In this document: positions 1 to 6,347 of the stretch, in pieces
How positions within the stretch are numbered: the first letter of the stretch is position 1
Layout: every line of letters starts with the position of its first letter
Source: Thiorhodococcus mannitoliphagus
GTDB lineage: Bacteria > Pseudomonadota > Gammaproteobacteria > Chromatiales > Chromatiaceae
Assembly: GCF_010915725.1 (NCBI RefSeq)
Contig: NZ_JAAIJR010000026.1
Span: forward strand, 1-54,435
Reading direction: 5' to 3'
DNA: 54,435 bases
Position numbers and translations under genes: made by a program
The notes under the pieces: generated by a model
What the model saw: the letters and a program-made list of their open reading frames with translations, nothing else
What the model was told of the DNA's origin: nothing
Database searches by the model: none

Positions 1-419
1 GTAAATCAGGTCGGCGTCAACTCCTTTTGCAGCTCGCCGCTCAGCAACACTCCAAACTTCAGCGCCACTAAACTCAATCAACCCCCCCCGTCCCTGAGGA
101 GCCGCGCATTCTACAGCCTGAAAGACCAACGTCAAGAACAATTTTCGAGTCTGGTGGTCTTAGAGCAGGAAATGTTGAGTTCGCTCCCGAGCAAGCCGCG
201 CCAACCCGGCTCAAGCGCTCGGCCACAAGTATCAAGCGGCCTTCGGTGAGTACTCCTCGCAGGGGCCGAATCGATGCAGCCGGACGCACCACACTAAGCA
301 AATCCGCTATGATCTCGCGCTCTTGATCGCCGCTCGAGCCGTCCCCGTTGGGTAGCACGCGCTCGATGCCTGGCACGGCGGATACTTAAGATGACTTGGC
401 CTCGAGCCAAGGAGGAAGA
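1..419. other. No convincing gene; window edge to dsbB
   Basis: This stretch holds only a minus-strand open frame (74-376) whose composition and content resemble no family I know, so I do not call it. I see no tRNA, terminator or clear promoter. The good ribosome binding site AAGGAGG at 409-415 belongs to dsbB. Confidence 0.5.
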
Positions 420-959
420 ATGGCGAGCATGAAATCTTGGGGCTCGTGGCTCATTTTAGGCGCAGGGTCGATCGGAATCGGATTCGGGACGGTCATCATG
501 ACCGACACGCTTCGCCTGGATCCCTGTCACCTTTGCATCTTTCAGCGCCTTCTGATGCTGATATTTGGCGGGCTCGCGATCGGCGCGGGACTTTCAGCTA
601 GGAACCGCCCGACATCCTTAGCCCTGGGTACGCTCGCGCTTCTAACCGCAGTCGGCGGCGCCGCGACGGCAATCTATCAAAGCTGGATTCAGCTTCAACC
701 GACAGGAGCAATTTCCTGCGTTGGCGCTCAACCGGGAACGATCGAGATCTTCGTGGAATGGCTGGGCGAACTCGCGCCTTCGCTGTTCCTCGCGACAGGC
801 TTTTGCGAGGATGACGCCTTCAAACTTCTGGGACTCTCCCTCGCGAACTGGTCCTTGGTGTCATTCTGCCTTCTGGCGGTTGCGACCGCGTGGACAATCC
901 GCCAATCGCTCCGCCCCACCACAGGGCGGTCGACTTCAATCGAGCACTCGAGAGCTTAA
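420..959 (+). CDS. dsbB: Disulfide bond formation protein B (DsbB)
   Basis: DsbB is an inner-membrane quinone reductase that reoxidises periplasmic DsbA and passes the electrons to ubiquinone or menaquinone. About 179 residues with four hydrophobic segments, the usual size. The periplasmic loop motif DPCHLCIFQR carries the first redox pair (about Cys36 and Cys39). The second pair is about Cys100 (ISCVG) and Cys129 (GFCED), close to the E. coli spacing of 41/44 and 104/130. I chose ATG at 420 because AAGGAGG lies just upstream. An in-frame TTG at 396 and ATG at 429 (better Shine-Dalgarno spacing) are alternatives. The dsbA-like gene starts 12 nt downstream, so the two are probably one operon forming a dedicated oxidase pair. 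Identity is close to certain; the exact start is less so. Confidence 0.93.
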   Translation: MASMKSWGSWLILGAGSIGIGFGTVIMTDTLRLDPCHLCIFQRLLMLIFGGLAIGAGLSARNRPTSLALGTLALLTAVGGAATAIYQSWIQLQPTGAISCVGAQPGTIEIFVEWLGELAPSLFLATGFCEDDAFKLLGLSLANWSLVSFCLLAVATAWTIRQSLRPTTGRSTSIEHSRA

Positions 960-971
960 AGGAGATTTTGC

Positions 972-1628
972 ATGCCCCTGAGCCGAAGACAGTTCAATAA
1001 CCTCGTACTGACCGGATTGGTCGTCGCATCCGCACCGGAAGCCCTAAAGGCAGAGGAGCTGAAAGAGGGTCAAGACTGGCGCGCCATCAAGCCGCCTCAG
1101 CCCAGCGACGTCCCCGGGAAGATCGAAGTCCTGGAATTCTTCTCCTATGGCTGCCCGCACTGCAGCTCGCTCAACCCCTTGGCGAAGGCGTGGGCCAAGA
1201 AACAGCCAGAGGATGTTGCTTTTCGCCGCGTCCCGGTGACCTTCGGACGGCGCGCTTGGGCCAATCTCGCCCGCTTGTACTACTCGCTAGAGATCATGAA
1301 CAGCTTGGAGAGGCTCGATCAAGAGATCTTCGACGCCATTCACGAGCAACGCCTTAAGCTGTATGCCGAGCCAGCGATGATCGATTGGCTGAAAGGGAAG
1401 GACATCGATACGGATCGATTCTCGGAGGTATTCAAGTCCTTCGATGTTGAGACGAAACTCGGGCGCGCCGATTATCTAGCCGGGAGATACGTCATTGACG
1501 CAGTCCCGACCATCACCGTCGGCGGGCGCTATGCCGTCCTGGCACGACGCGCGAAGACGCTGCCCGAAACCCTGGAGATCGCCGATCGGCTAGTGGAGAA
1601 AGCGCGCCTAGAAACGCCACCAGCCTAG
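972..1628 (+). CDS. dsbA: Thiol:disulfide interchange protein DsbA
   Basis: DsbA is a periplasmic thioredoxin-fold oxidase that introduces disulfides into exported proteins and is recycled by DsbB, encoded 12 nt upstream. The active site is CPHC (Cys61-Cys64, in SYGCPHCSSL), followed by an alpha-helical insert and the cis-proline loop around Pro179 (DAVPTITVGG). Length is 218 residues. The N-terminus reads MPLSRRQFNNLVL..., with adjacent arginines in an S-R-R-x-F context before a modest hydrophobic stretch ending near ALKAEE. It therefore looks like a Tat-type signal rather than the usual Sec signal of DsbA; that is inference. A strong AAAGGAG precedes the ATG. Confidence 0.94.
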   Translation: MPLSRRQFNNLVLTGLVVASAPEALKAEELKEGQDWRAIKPPQPSDVPGKIEVLEFFSYGCPHCSSLNPLAKAWAKKQPEDVAFRRVPVTFGRRAWANLARLYYSLEIMNSLERLDQEIFDAIHEQRLKLYAEPAMIDWLKGKDIDTDRFSEVFKSFDVETKLGRADYLAGRYVIDAVPTITVGGRYAVLARRAKTLPETLEIADRLVEKARLETPPA

Positions 1629-1777
1629 CTTGACGCTGGAATCTTCCTCCACAAAATCGGAAGCACCGAGACTGAGCAAGGGTCCAGCTCAGACTAGAGT
1701 CCCGGCAAATGATCTCTTCTAACGCGCGACATTGATCACCGCGACCGGATTCCGCCACAGCCAACCCACGAAACCAA

Positions 1778-1816
1778 AGAGGCCGACAGCGGGCTTCTAG
1801 CCCACTGCCGGCCTCT
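1778..1816. terminator. Long hairpin between convergent dsbA and pucC
   Basis: Two 18-nt arms (1778-1795 and 1799-1816) pair at 16 of 18 positions around a TCT loop. It lies between the convergent ends of dsbA (1628) and pucC (1849). On the minus strand the stem is followed by a short T-rich stretch (CTCTTTGGTTT), and on the plus strand there is none. It is therefore most likely the pucC terminator, possibly acting in both directions. Confidence 0.6.
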
Positions 1817-1848
1817 AACGAATCGCTGCCGCAGCTTAGGGGACTAGA

Positions 1849-3279
1849 CTAGGGCAGCTGATCCAGCCCAATCTTTGACGGGGCCCGAGCGCGAGGCGCG
1901 TATGAACGGATCGCCAAAGGAGTGATAACGATCAAGGCTGCCAGCAACAGCAGAATCTCGAAGGCGTAGACGAAAGCGTAGCCGGTTGCCGGATTAACCC
2001 ATTGGGCCCCGAATGCGCCGCCGTCGGCAAGCCCGGAGACGATGTCGCGCAACGCACCTCCGAGCGCAACGGCAACACCGTTTGCCGTGGCCTGAACCGC
2101 GCCCCAAGCGCCCAAAGCTAGGCCACTGTGACCGCCTTCCGCCATGTCCATGGCAGCTGTCAAGGTACCCACCGCCAGCAACCCCGACCCGAACCCGATC
2201 AAGCCCGTCCCGATTCGAAAGACGTGCTCTGAACTCAGGGCCGCGGCATAAATGACCGCTGCAAAAGCGAAGACCCCAATGATCGCCCCGGCCGCACTGA
2301 TGCGATAGGCATTACCTCCTCGCCCTAAGAGATATCCCGACAAGACAAAAGCGATCAAAGTCCCGCCCGCCAACAAGGCGGTCAGCGCGGTGGTCTGCGA
2401 GACCGTCATCCCAAGCACCTGGCCACCGTATGGCTCGAGAAGAATGTCTTGCATCGTGAAGCCGGCGGTTCCGAGGCCGACGACAACAAGCAGCTTTCCC
2501 GCTTGCCCGCCTTGCGCAAAGTCTCGCCAAGTTTCCAAGAACGGCGGACGCTCAACTGGCTTCGCAGCCCGCTCCGGATCGATCGCCTCTTGCTTCCAAA
2601 GTGCGACCACGTTCAATGCGATGGTGGCGACAGCCGCACCTTGAATCAGCTGTATGAGAAGCTGCTGCGAGAAGTTCGTCAGCAGCTGCCCGAACAGCAA
2701 AGCGCTGAGCAACATGCCGAGCAGCAAGGTGACGTACAGGAGCGCAACCACCCGCGGGCGTTTGTCCGGCGGCGCGAGATCGGTGGCCAGCGCAAGACCT
2801 GCAGTCTGCGTCGTATGGAGGCCCGCCCCAACCATCAAGAAGGCCAAGGCCGCACCGACCTTTCCAAGAAGATTCAGGCTATTCTCTACGTCGGCGAGAA
2901 GAAGCAGGGCGAACGGCATGATGGCAAAGCCACCGAACTGCAGCATGCTGCCGAACCAAATGTAGGGGACGCGCCGCAGACCGAAGGCAGAATGATGATA
3001 GTCAGACCGGTGGCCAATCAGCGCCCGGAACGGCGCGAAAACGAGCGGTAGCGCCACCATGGCTGCAACGAGCCAGGTCGGCACATTCAGTTCCACGACC
3101 ATGACCCGGTTCAGAGTGCCCGTCAGCAGAACCATGGCGATCGCTACGGAAACCTGAAACAGCGACAGTCTTAAGAGTCGCTTCAGGGGTAGGTCCGGCG
3201 TCGCCACATCGGCGAACGGCAACATCTTCTTAACCAACACACGCCACGCAAGCAACCGTGGATCTACAGACTCACTCAT
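1849..3279 (-). CDS. pucC: PucC/BCH-family MFS protein, light-harvesting complex assembly
   Basis: Members of this branch of the major facilitator superfamily (PucC, LhaA, Bch2) are needed for assembly of light-harvesting complexes, probably by handling or delivering bacteriochlorophyll at the membrane. The 476-residue product has about twelve hydrophobic segments. The family's early signature is visible at about residues 80-115: PFRALIGHRSDYHHSAFGLRRVPYIWFG. The gene lies 479 nt downstream of the last LH2 alpha gene on the same strand. A strong terminator-like hairpin (3633-3686) lies between them, so pucC may be read through at low level or may have its own promoter; I saw no clear one. The family assignment is secure. 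PucC rather than LhaA is inferred from the LH2 neighbours. Confidence 0.9.
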   Translation of the reverse strand: MSESVDPRLLAWRVLVKKMLPFADVATPDLPLKRLLRLSLFQVSVAIAMVLLTGTLNRVMVVELNVPTWLVAAMVALPLVFAPFRALIGHRSDYHHSAFGLRRVPYIWFGSMLQFGGFAIMPFALLLLADVENSLNLLGKVGAALAFLMVGAGLHTTQTAGLALATDLAPPDKRPRVVALLYVTLLLGMLLSALLFGQLLTNFSQQLLIQLIQGAAVATIALNVVALWKQEAIDPERAAKPVERPPFLETWRDFAQGGQAGKLLVVVGLGTAGFTMQDILLEPYGGQVLGMTVSQTTALTALLAGGTLIAFVLSGYLLGRGGNAYRISAAGAIIGVFAFAAVIYAAALSSEHVFRIGTGLIGFGSGLLAVGTLTAAMDMAEGGHSGLALGAWGAVQATANGVAVALGGALRDIVSGLADGGAFGAQWVNPATGYAFVYAFEILLLLAALIVITPLAIRSYAPRARAPSKIGLDQLP

Positions 3280-3757
3280 GCCGAATCTCTACTCCGGAGT
3301 TGAAACGGGGCTGAGACCTACAGCAGATCGCAAGCAGGCGGTCCGGCAAAATCTCACACAAAACCCGCAGAAGGTCCAAACGAAAAGGCAGGCCTATGGA
3401 GCCATACCGCCGAAAAATCGCGATGTTACGCCCCTGCGCGCTGCATTGAAAGGGATGAGATCAACTCCGGCGCGCACTCATCAGGGACACACAGAGGTTT
3501 TCAGAGCGGCGCGGGGAAATCGGCCCATGGAAACAACGGTCAAGCCAAAATTACAACCCTATCTTCCCAGGCAGAAGGAGGTCATAGCGCCTTGTGAATG
3601 CGGAGGAGAGAGCATCGGAGGGGGCTTTCAAGAAAACATGCGGTGGATGAGAGGTGCAGAATTGCTCTGCATCCCATCCACCGCATCGACGTACTGCAAC
3701 GTACGCCTTCTCGGATCCAACGTCACCTTGAAATGACGGGCTCCGAGCTGCAGAGGA
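3280..3757. other. Gap between puc cassette 2 and pucC
   Basis: There is no convincing gene here. The one clear structure is the hairpin at 3633-3686. I looked for a further TGT-N12-ACA site upstream of pucC and found none. Confidence 0.5.
3633..3686 (-). terminator. Rho-independent terminator after puc cassette 2
   Basis: A perfect 12-bp stem (ATGCGGTGGATG at 3638-3649 pairing with 3675-3686) encloses a smaller internal stem (TGCAG/CTGCA). On the minus strand it is followed by GTTTTCTT. It starts about 70 nt past the stop of the last alpha gene, in the position and orientation expected to end or attenuate the LH2 transcript before pucC. Confidence 0.72.
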
Positions 3758-3916
3758 TCACTGCCAGCCGAGACCGACGGCGAACACGACCCAATGGACG
3801 GCGATGGCCAGAACCAGCAGGGCGTAGAAAAGGGGCATCAGCCAAGTAGCAGGATTCAGAACCAGCCAGATCTTCCAATCGTCTTCGGGGTTTCTGGGCT
3901 TTGCGACGTCGCTCAT
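3758..3916 (-). CDS. pucA: LH2 alpha polypeptide, short type (cassette 2)
   Basis: A 52-residue antenna alpha subunit, translated directly from the sequence. It opens MSDVAKPRNPEDDWKIWLV and ends VGLGWQ. It has one membrane span, and His41 (AIAVHWVVF) is the expected axial ligand of the B850-type bacteriochlorophyll. It follows its beta gene by 36 nt, with GAGG eight bases before the ATG. It is nearly the same as the short alpha at 5193-5354 (FYALLVLAIAV versus LLAVLAVAIAV). The C-terminus after the His lacks the Tyr-Trp pair of Rhodoblastus acidophilus LH2 alpha, so the absorption position cannot be guessed from that rule. Confidence 0.92.
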   Translation of the reverse strand: MSDVAKPRNPEDDWKIWLVLNPATWLMPLFYALLVLAIAVHWVVFAVGLGWQ

Positions 3917-3952
3917 TGTATTGACCTCTTTTAGTCGAGAGCTAAAACTAGA

Positions 3953-4093
3953 TTACCACCAAGGATTGGCAGCAATAACGAACAGGTGAGCCAGAGCGGC
4001 CAGACCGACGAAAGCGGTGTAGGTCACTTTGAACTGCTCGTGGAACTCTTTTGCTTGTTGCTCGGTCAGACCCGACAAGGATTGCTCGGCCAT
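3953..4093 (-). CDS. pucB: LH2 beta polypeptide, MAEQS type (cassette 2)
   Basis: A 46-residue antenna beta subunit opening MAEQSLSGLTEQQAKEF and ending IAANPWW. His18 is at the membrane edge. His36 (LAHLF) is the conserved ligand of the B850-type pigment. From SLSGLTEQQ to the C-terminus the protein is identical to the other three beta subunits in this locus, although the genes differ at several synonymous sites. GGGAG lies seven bases before the ATG. It pairs with the short alpha encoded immediately downstream. Confidence 0.93.
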   Translation of the reverse strand: MAEQSLSGLTEQQAKEFHEQFKVTYTAFVGLAALAHLFVIAANPWW

Positions 4094-4122
4094 TGTAAAT
4101 CTCCCAAGGGATTAGTGCGATT

Positions 4123-4143
4123 GCCTCTGTCTTTACAGACGGC
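4123..4143 (-). promoter_or_regulatory. Intercistronic hairpin in puc cassette 2
   Basis: GCC-TCTGT, a CTTT loop, then ACAGA-c-GGC form an 8-bp stem with one bulged base. It lies between the long alpha gene and the following beta gene. The same hairpin is at 5563-5583 in cassette 1. There is no T-run, so it is not a terminator. Intercistronic hairpins in other puc operons stabilise upstream mRNA segments, so a role in mRNA decay is a reasonable inference. Confidence 0.5.
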
Positions 4144-4184
4144 AGCTATTCCACCGCGGCAACATCTGCCACGACGATACGAAT

Positions 4185-4400
4185 TCAGCTAGCAGCAGCT
4201 TCAGCCGGCGCAGCTTCGACGGCCTCAGGAGCCGGCGCATGCCAACCTTGATCCTCAAGCGAGAACGCAGCGACGTGAACCAGAACTGCCAATGCAGCGA
4301 GGGCGATGAAGGTCGGAATCAACCAGGTAGCAGGATTGACAACCAGCCAGAATTTGTAGTCATTTTCGAGGGGCTTGTAGCCCATGAACTCAATTGCCAT
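4185..4400 (-). CDS. pucA: LH2 alpha polypeptide, long-tailed type (cassette 2)
   Basis: A 71-residue antenna alpha subunit, starting MAIEFMGYKPLENDYKFW. An upstream in-frame ATG exists, but this start is set by GGAG seven bases before it and by the matching paralogue at 5626-5841. One membrane span carries His42 (LVHVAAFSLEDQGW), the expected pigment ligand. The C-terminal tail is about 18 residues longer than in the short alphas and rich in Ala, Pro and Glu (APAPEAVEAAPAEAAAS). Such tails may be trimmed after membrane insertion or sit in the periplasm. It follows its beta gene by 16 nt. Confidence 0.93.
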   Translation of the reverse strand: MAIEFMGYKPLENDYKFWLVVNPATWLIPTFIALAALAVLVHVAAFSLEDQGWHAPAPEAVEAAPAEAAAS

Positions 4401-4416
4401 GATTCGTGATCTCCGA

Positions 4417-4560
4417 TTACCACCAAGGATTCGCTGCAATGACGAACAGATGCGCCAGAGCTGCCAGGCCGACGAACGCAGTGTAAGTCACTTTGAACTG
4501 CTCGTGAAACTCTTTAGCTTGCTGCTCGGTCAAACCCGAGAGACTCTTCATATCAGCCAT
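4417..4560 (-). CDS. pucB: LH2 beta polypeptide, MADMKS type (cassette 2)
   Basis: A 47-residue antenna beta subunit opening MADMKSLSGLTEQ and ending AANPWW, with pigment ligands His19 and His37. It is the first gene of the second puc cassette. GGAGG lies just before the ATG, which excludes the longer upstream frame. Its protein is identical to that of the beta gene at 5857-6000 despite many synonymous base differences, so selection has kept the protein after an old duplication. Confidence 0.93.
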   Translation of the reverse strand: MADMKSLSGLTEQQAKEFHEQFKVTYTAFVGLAALAHLFVIAANPWW

Positions 4561-4699
4561 TGTTTGGCCTCCGTAAATTCTGATATCAACATTCACGCAA
4601 CCTGTTGAGAACTTTGCTGCTTCCTCGTTCGGAGCCCTGTGACGGCCTCGAAGGTTCTCAACCTGGTTCAACACATCAGGACCCCGTCTAGATCCTGGG

Positions 4700-4731
4700 T
4701 GTCATCTTAGCTTGACATGGGTATATGTCAA
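4700..4731 (-). promoter_or_regulatory. puc cassette 2 promoter with PpsR/CrtJ-type palindrome
   Basis: On the minus strand, TTGACA (4726-4731) and TAAGAT (4704-4709) are separated by 16 bp, a good vegetative promoter about 140 nt upstream of the first beta gene. TGT-N12-ACA (4700-4717) covers the -10. A second dyad, TGACAT-N6-ATGTCA, covers -35 and spacer. TGT-N12-ACA is the known operator of the PpsR/CrtJ repressors of photosynthesis genes, so aerobic or light repression is inferred. The same arrangement is at 6137-6168. Confidence 0.8.
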
Positions 4732-5029
4732 GCCCCTTAGACAGCGTTCGATTGTAATGCGCGCCCAACTTGAGCGAGCGCAATATTTTGTGCTTCCGAC
4801 GCCGGGAAAACGCTGTTTTTGGGCACTCTTGGAGCGGGAATAGTCGGGGAGAAGACGCGGTAGAGACTGGCCAATCGACTGAGTCAGGGGGGGGGCTTCC
4901 TGAAGCGGCTCGCGACAACATGAATCAATCTGGGCAGGCGACAGGTTGAGGAACTCAAGCCTGAGGTCACGCGGAGGACAAGAACAAGGCGGCCAGTCTT
5001 CGCGAAGAGGACGCAGCAAACCAAGCACA

Positions 5030-5057
5030 GGAGAGGAGAGGAGAGGAGAGGAGAGGA
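5030..5057. repeat. GGAGA pentanucleotide microsatellite
   Basis: About 5.6 uninterrupted copies of the 5-bp unit GGAGA lie in the spacer between the two LH2 cassettes. Such tracts can slip in replication and change length between strains. Its place downstream of cassette 1 and upstream of the cassette 2 promoter means length changes would alter spacing only, not a reading frame. Confidence 0.85.
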
Positions 5058-5124
5058 ATCGAACAGAGAAGGTTAAAGCACGACCGCAGAAGGCGGAGAG
5101 CAAGGCCAGTGAGCCAAAACGCAA

Positions 5125-5150
5125 CCGGGCGCGCTTATAAGCGCGCCCGG
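5125..5150 (-). terminator. 26-bp perfect palindrome after puc cassette 1
   Basis: CCGGGCGCGC-TTATAA-GCGCGCCCGG is a perfect palindrome 43 nt downstream of the last gene of cassette 1. As RNA it gives a 10- to 12-bp GC-rich stem. On the minus strand it is followed by TTGCGTTTTGG, only a weak U tract. I read it as a terminator or 3'-end stabilising hairpin for the first LH2 transcript. Confidence 0.6.
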
Positions 5151-5192
5151 CCAACCGCAGCGACAGCTGTCGCCACGCATCTCGCTAGACGA

Positions 5193-5354
5193 TCAAGCGT
5201 GCCAGCCGAGACCAACAGCGAAGACGACCCAGTGAACAGCGATCGCAACAGCGAGCACAGCCAGCAGGTAAGGCATCAGCCAAGTAGCAGGATTGACGAC
5301 CAGCCAGATTTTCCAATCGTCTTCAGGATTTTTTGGTTTTGCAACGTCGCTCAT
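5193..5354 (-). CDS. pucA: LH2 alpha polypeptide, short type (cassette 1)
   Basis: A 53-residue antenna alpha subunit opening MSDVAKPKNPEDDWKIW and ending VGLGWHA, with His41 as pigment ligand in the single membrane span. It is the paralogue of the gene at 3758-3916. Differences are concentrated in the middle of the span and at the last residues. It follows its beta gene by 36 nt, and that spacer is almost identical to the corresponding spacer of cassette 2. Confidence 0.92.
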   Translation of the reverse strand: MSDVAKPKNPEDDWKIWLVVNPATWLMPYLLAVLAVAIAVHWVVFAVGLGWHA

Positions 5355-5390
5355 TGTATTGACCTCTTTAAGTCGAGAGCTAAAACTAGA

Positions 5391-5531
5391 TTACCACCAA
5401 GGATTGGCAGCAATAACGAACAGGTGAGCCAGAGCCGCCAGACCAACGAAGGCGGTGTAGGTCACTTTGAACTGCTCGTGGAATTCTTTTGCCTGTTGCT
5501 CGGTCAGACCCGACAAGGATTGCTCGGCCAT
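5391..5531 (-). CDS. pucB: LH2 beta polypeptide, MAEQS type (cassette 1)
   Basis: A 46-residue antenna beta subunit with the same protein sequence as the gene at 3953-4093 and only a few synonymous base changes. His18 and His36 are the expected bacteriochlorophyll contacts, and the C-terminus is AANPWW. GGGAGG stands a few bases before the ATG. It pairs with the short alpha downstream. Confidence 0.93.
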   Translation of the reverse strand: MAEQSLSGLTEQQAKEFHEQFKVTYTAFVGLAALAHLFVIAANPWW

Positions 5532-5562
5532 CGATAAACCTCCCAAAGGGATGAATGAAATT

Positions 5563-5583
5563 GCCTCTGTATTTACAGACGGC
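5563..5583 (-). promoter_or_regulatory. Intercistronic hairpin in puc cassette 1
   Basis: The same stem as at 4123-4143: GCC-TCTGT pairs with ACAGA-c-GGC. The loop here is ATTT, so TCTGTA/TACAGA can pair and leave a 2-nt loop. The flanking spacer has diverged, but the stem is kept in both copies, which supports a function in the RNA. Confidence 0.5.
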
Positions 5584-5625
5584 AGTTATTCCACCGTGAC
5601 AATGTCTCTGCCACGACGATACAAA

Positions 5626-5841
5626 TCAGCTAGCAGCAGCCTCAGGCTCGACAACCACGACTGCCTCAGGAGCCGGAGCACTCCAACCCTGATCTTCCAG
5701 CGAGAATGCGGCGACGTGAACCAAAATGGCGGTCGCAAGAACAGCGAGAAGCGTCGGAATCAGCCAAGTGGACGGATTGACGACCAGCCAGAATTTGTAG
5801 TCATTTTCGAGGGGCTTGTAGCCCATGAACTCAATTGCCAT
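5626..5841 (-). CDS. pucA: LH2 alpha polypeptide, long-tailed type (cassette 1)
   Basis: A 71-residue antenna alpha subunit opening MAIEFMGYKPLENDYKFW, with His42 (ILVHVAAFSLEDQGW) as pigment ligand. The tail is rich in Ala, Pro, Val and Glu (SAPAPEAVVVVEPEAAAS). It is the paralogue of 4185-4400. The N-terminal 23 residues are identical, while the membrane core (LLAVLATAIL versus FIALAALAVL) and tail differ, so the two copies may tune pigment environment or packing. It follows its beta gene by 15 nt. Confidence 0.93.
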   Translation of the reverse strand: MAIEFMGYKPLENDYKFWLVVNPSTWLIPTLLAVLATAILVHVAAFSLEDQGWSAPAPEAVVVVEPEAAAS

Positions 5842-5856
5842 GATTCGTATCTCCGA

Positions 5857-6000
5857 TTACCACCAAGGATTCGCTGCAATGACGAACAGATGCGCCAGAG
5901 CTGCCAGACCGACAAATGCGGTGTAGGTGACTTTAAACTGCTCGTGGAATTCTTTTGCCTGCTGCTCGGTCAAGCCCGAGAGACTCTTCATATCAGCCAT
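5857..6000 (-). CDS. pucB: LH2 beta polypeptide, MADMKS type (cassette 1)
   Basis: The first gene of the upstream puc cassette. A 47-residue antenna beta subunit, MADMKSLSGLTEQ...AANPWW, with His19 and His37. GGAGG lies seven bases before this ATG, so the longer upstream frame is not used. The protein is identical to that of 4417-4560. The cassette promoter lies about 140 nt upstream. Confidence 0.93.
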   Translation of the reverse strand: MADMKSLSGLTEQQAKEFHEQFKVTYTAFVGLAALAHLFVIAANPWW

Positions 6001-6136
6001 TGCTAGGCCTCCATACTCGATAAGTAGTGTCGCCATTTGCACGCTGGCGGTGGAGCAATCGGCAGCTTGCCGCCAGATGTACGCCAGCCCCAAATCTTGG
6101 GACTTTGAAACTTTAGGACCCCTCTGCGATCCTGGG

Positions 6137-6168
6137 TGTCATCTTAGCTTGACACAGTGAGATGTCAA
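6137..6168 (-). promoter_or_regulatory. puc cassette 1 promoter with PpsR/CrtJ-type palindrome
   Basis: On the minus strand, TTGACA (6163-6168), 16 bp, then TAAGAT (6141-6146). TGT-N12-ACA occupies 6137-6154 across the -10. The -35 and spacer form an imperfect dyad TGACAC-N6-ATGTCA. The block TGTCATCTTAGCTTGACA is identical in the cassette 2 promoter. Just downstream both leaders keep an AGGATC/GGTCCT inverted repeat that could form a 5' mRNA stem. Repression by a PpsR/CrtJ-type regulator is inferred from the operator match. Confidence 0.82.
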
Positions 6169-6347
6169 GCTGGTTTTACATCCGCCAAGGCCCAGAAGAC
6201 TAGACTCTTACCAGCTTCGCGAATCCTTTTGATCCAGCGCAAAAACTGGAGAAAACGCGAGTGAAGTTTCCGGCCTTGGGAAAGGTCTTTAGGGCAGCCT
6301 CGACCATCGCCAAACGACCGTACCGGGCGGGACGGACCTGCACAGCC

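Larger units (their letters stand above)
4732..5192. other. Spacer between the two puc cassettes
   Basis: I see no gene in this 0.46-kb spacer. It contains a G-run near 4889-4895, a GGAGA pentanucleotide array (5030-5057), and a perfect 26-bp palindrome (5125-5150) that probably ends cassette 1 transcription. Confidence 0.6.

Noticed and set aside
74-376. Minus-strand open frame of 100 codons upstream of dsbB
   Set aside because: No recognisable family, no clear ribosome binding site, and a biased composition expected by chance in GC-rich DNA.
3278-3736. Plus-strand frame of 152 codons between pucC and the LH2 genes
   Set aside because: It runs through the terminator hairpin, starts opposite pucC and has no family resemblance.
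5030-5057. GGAGA array considered as a cluster of ribosome binding sites or regulator sites
   Set aside because: No start codon follows in a usable position on the plus strand; a simple microsatellite explains it.
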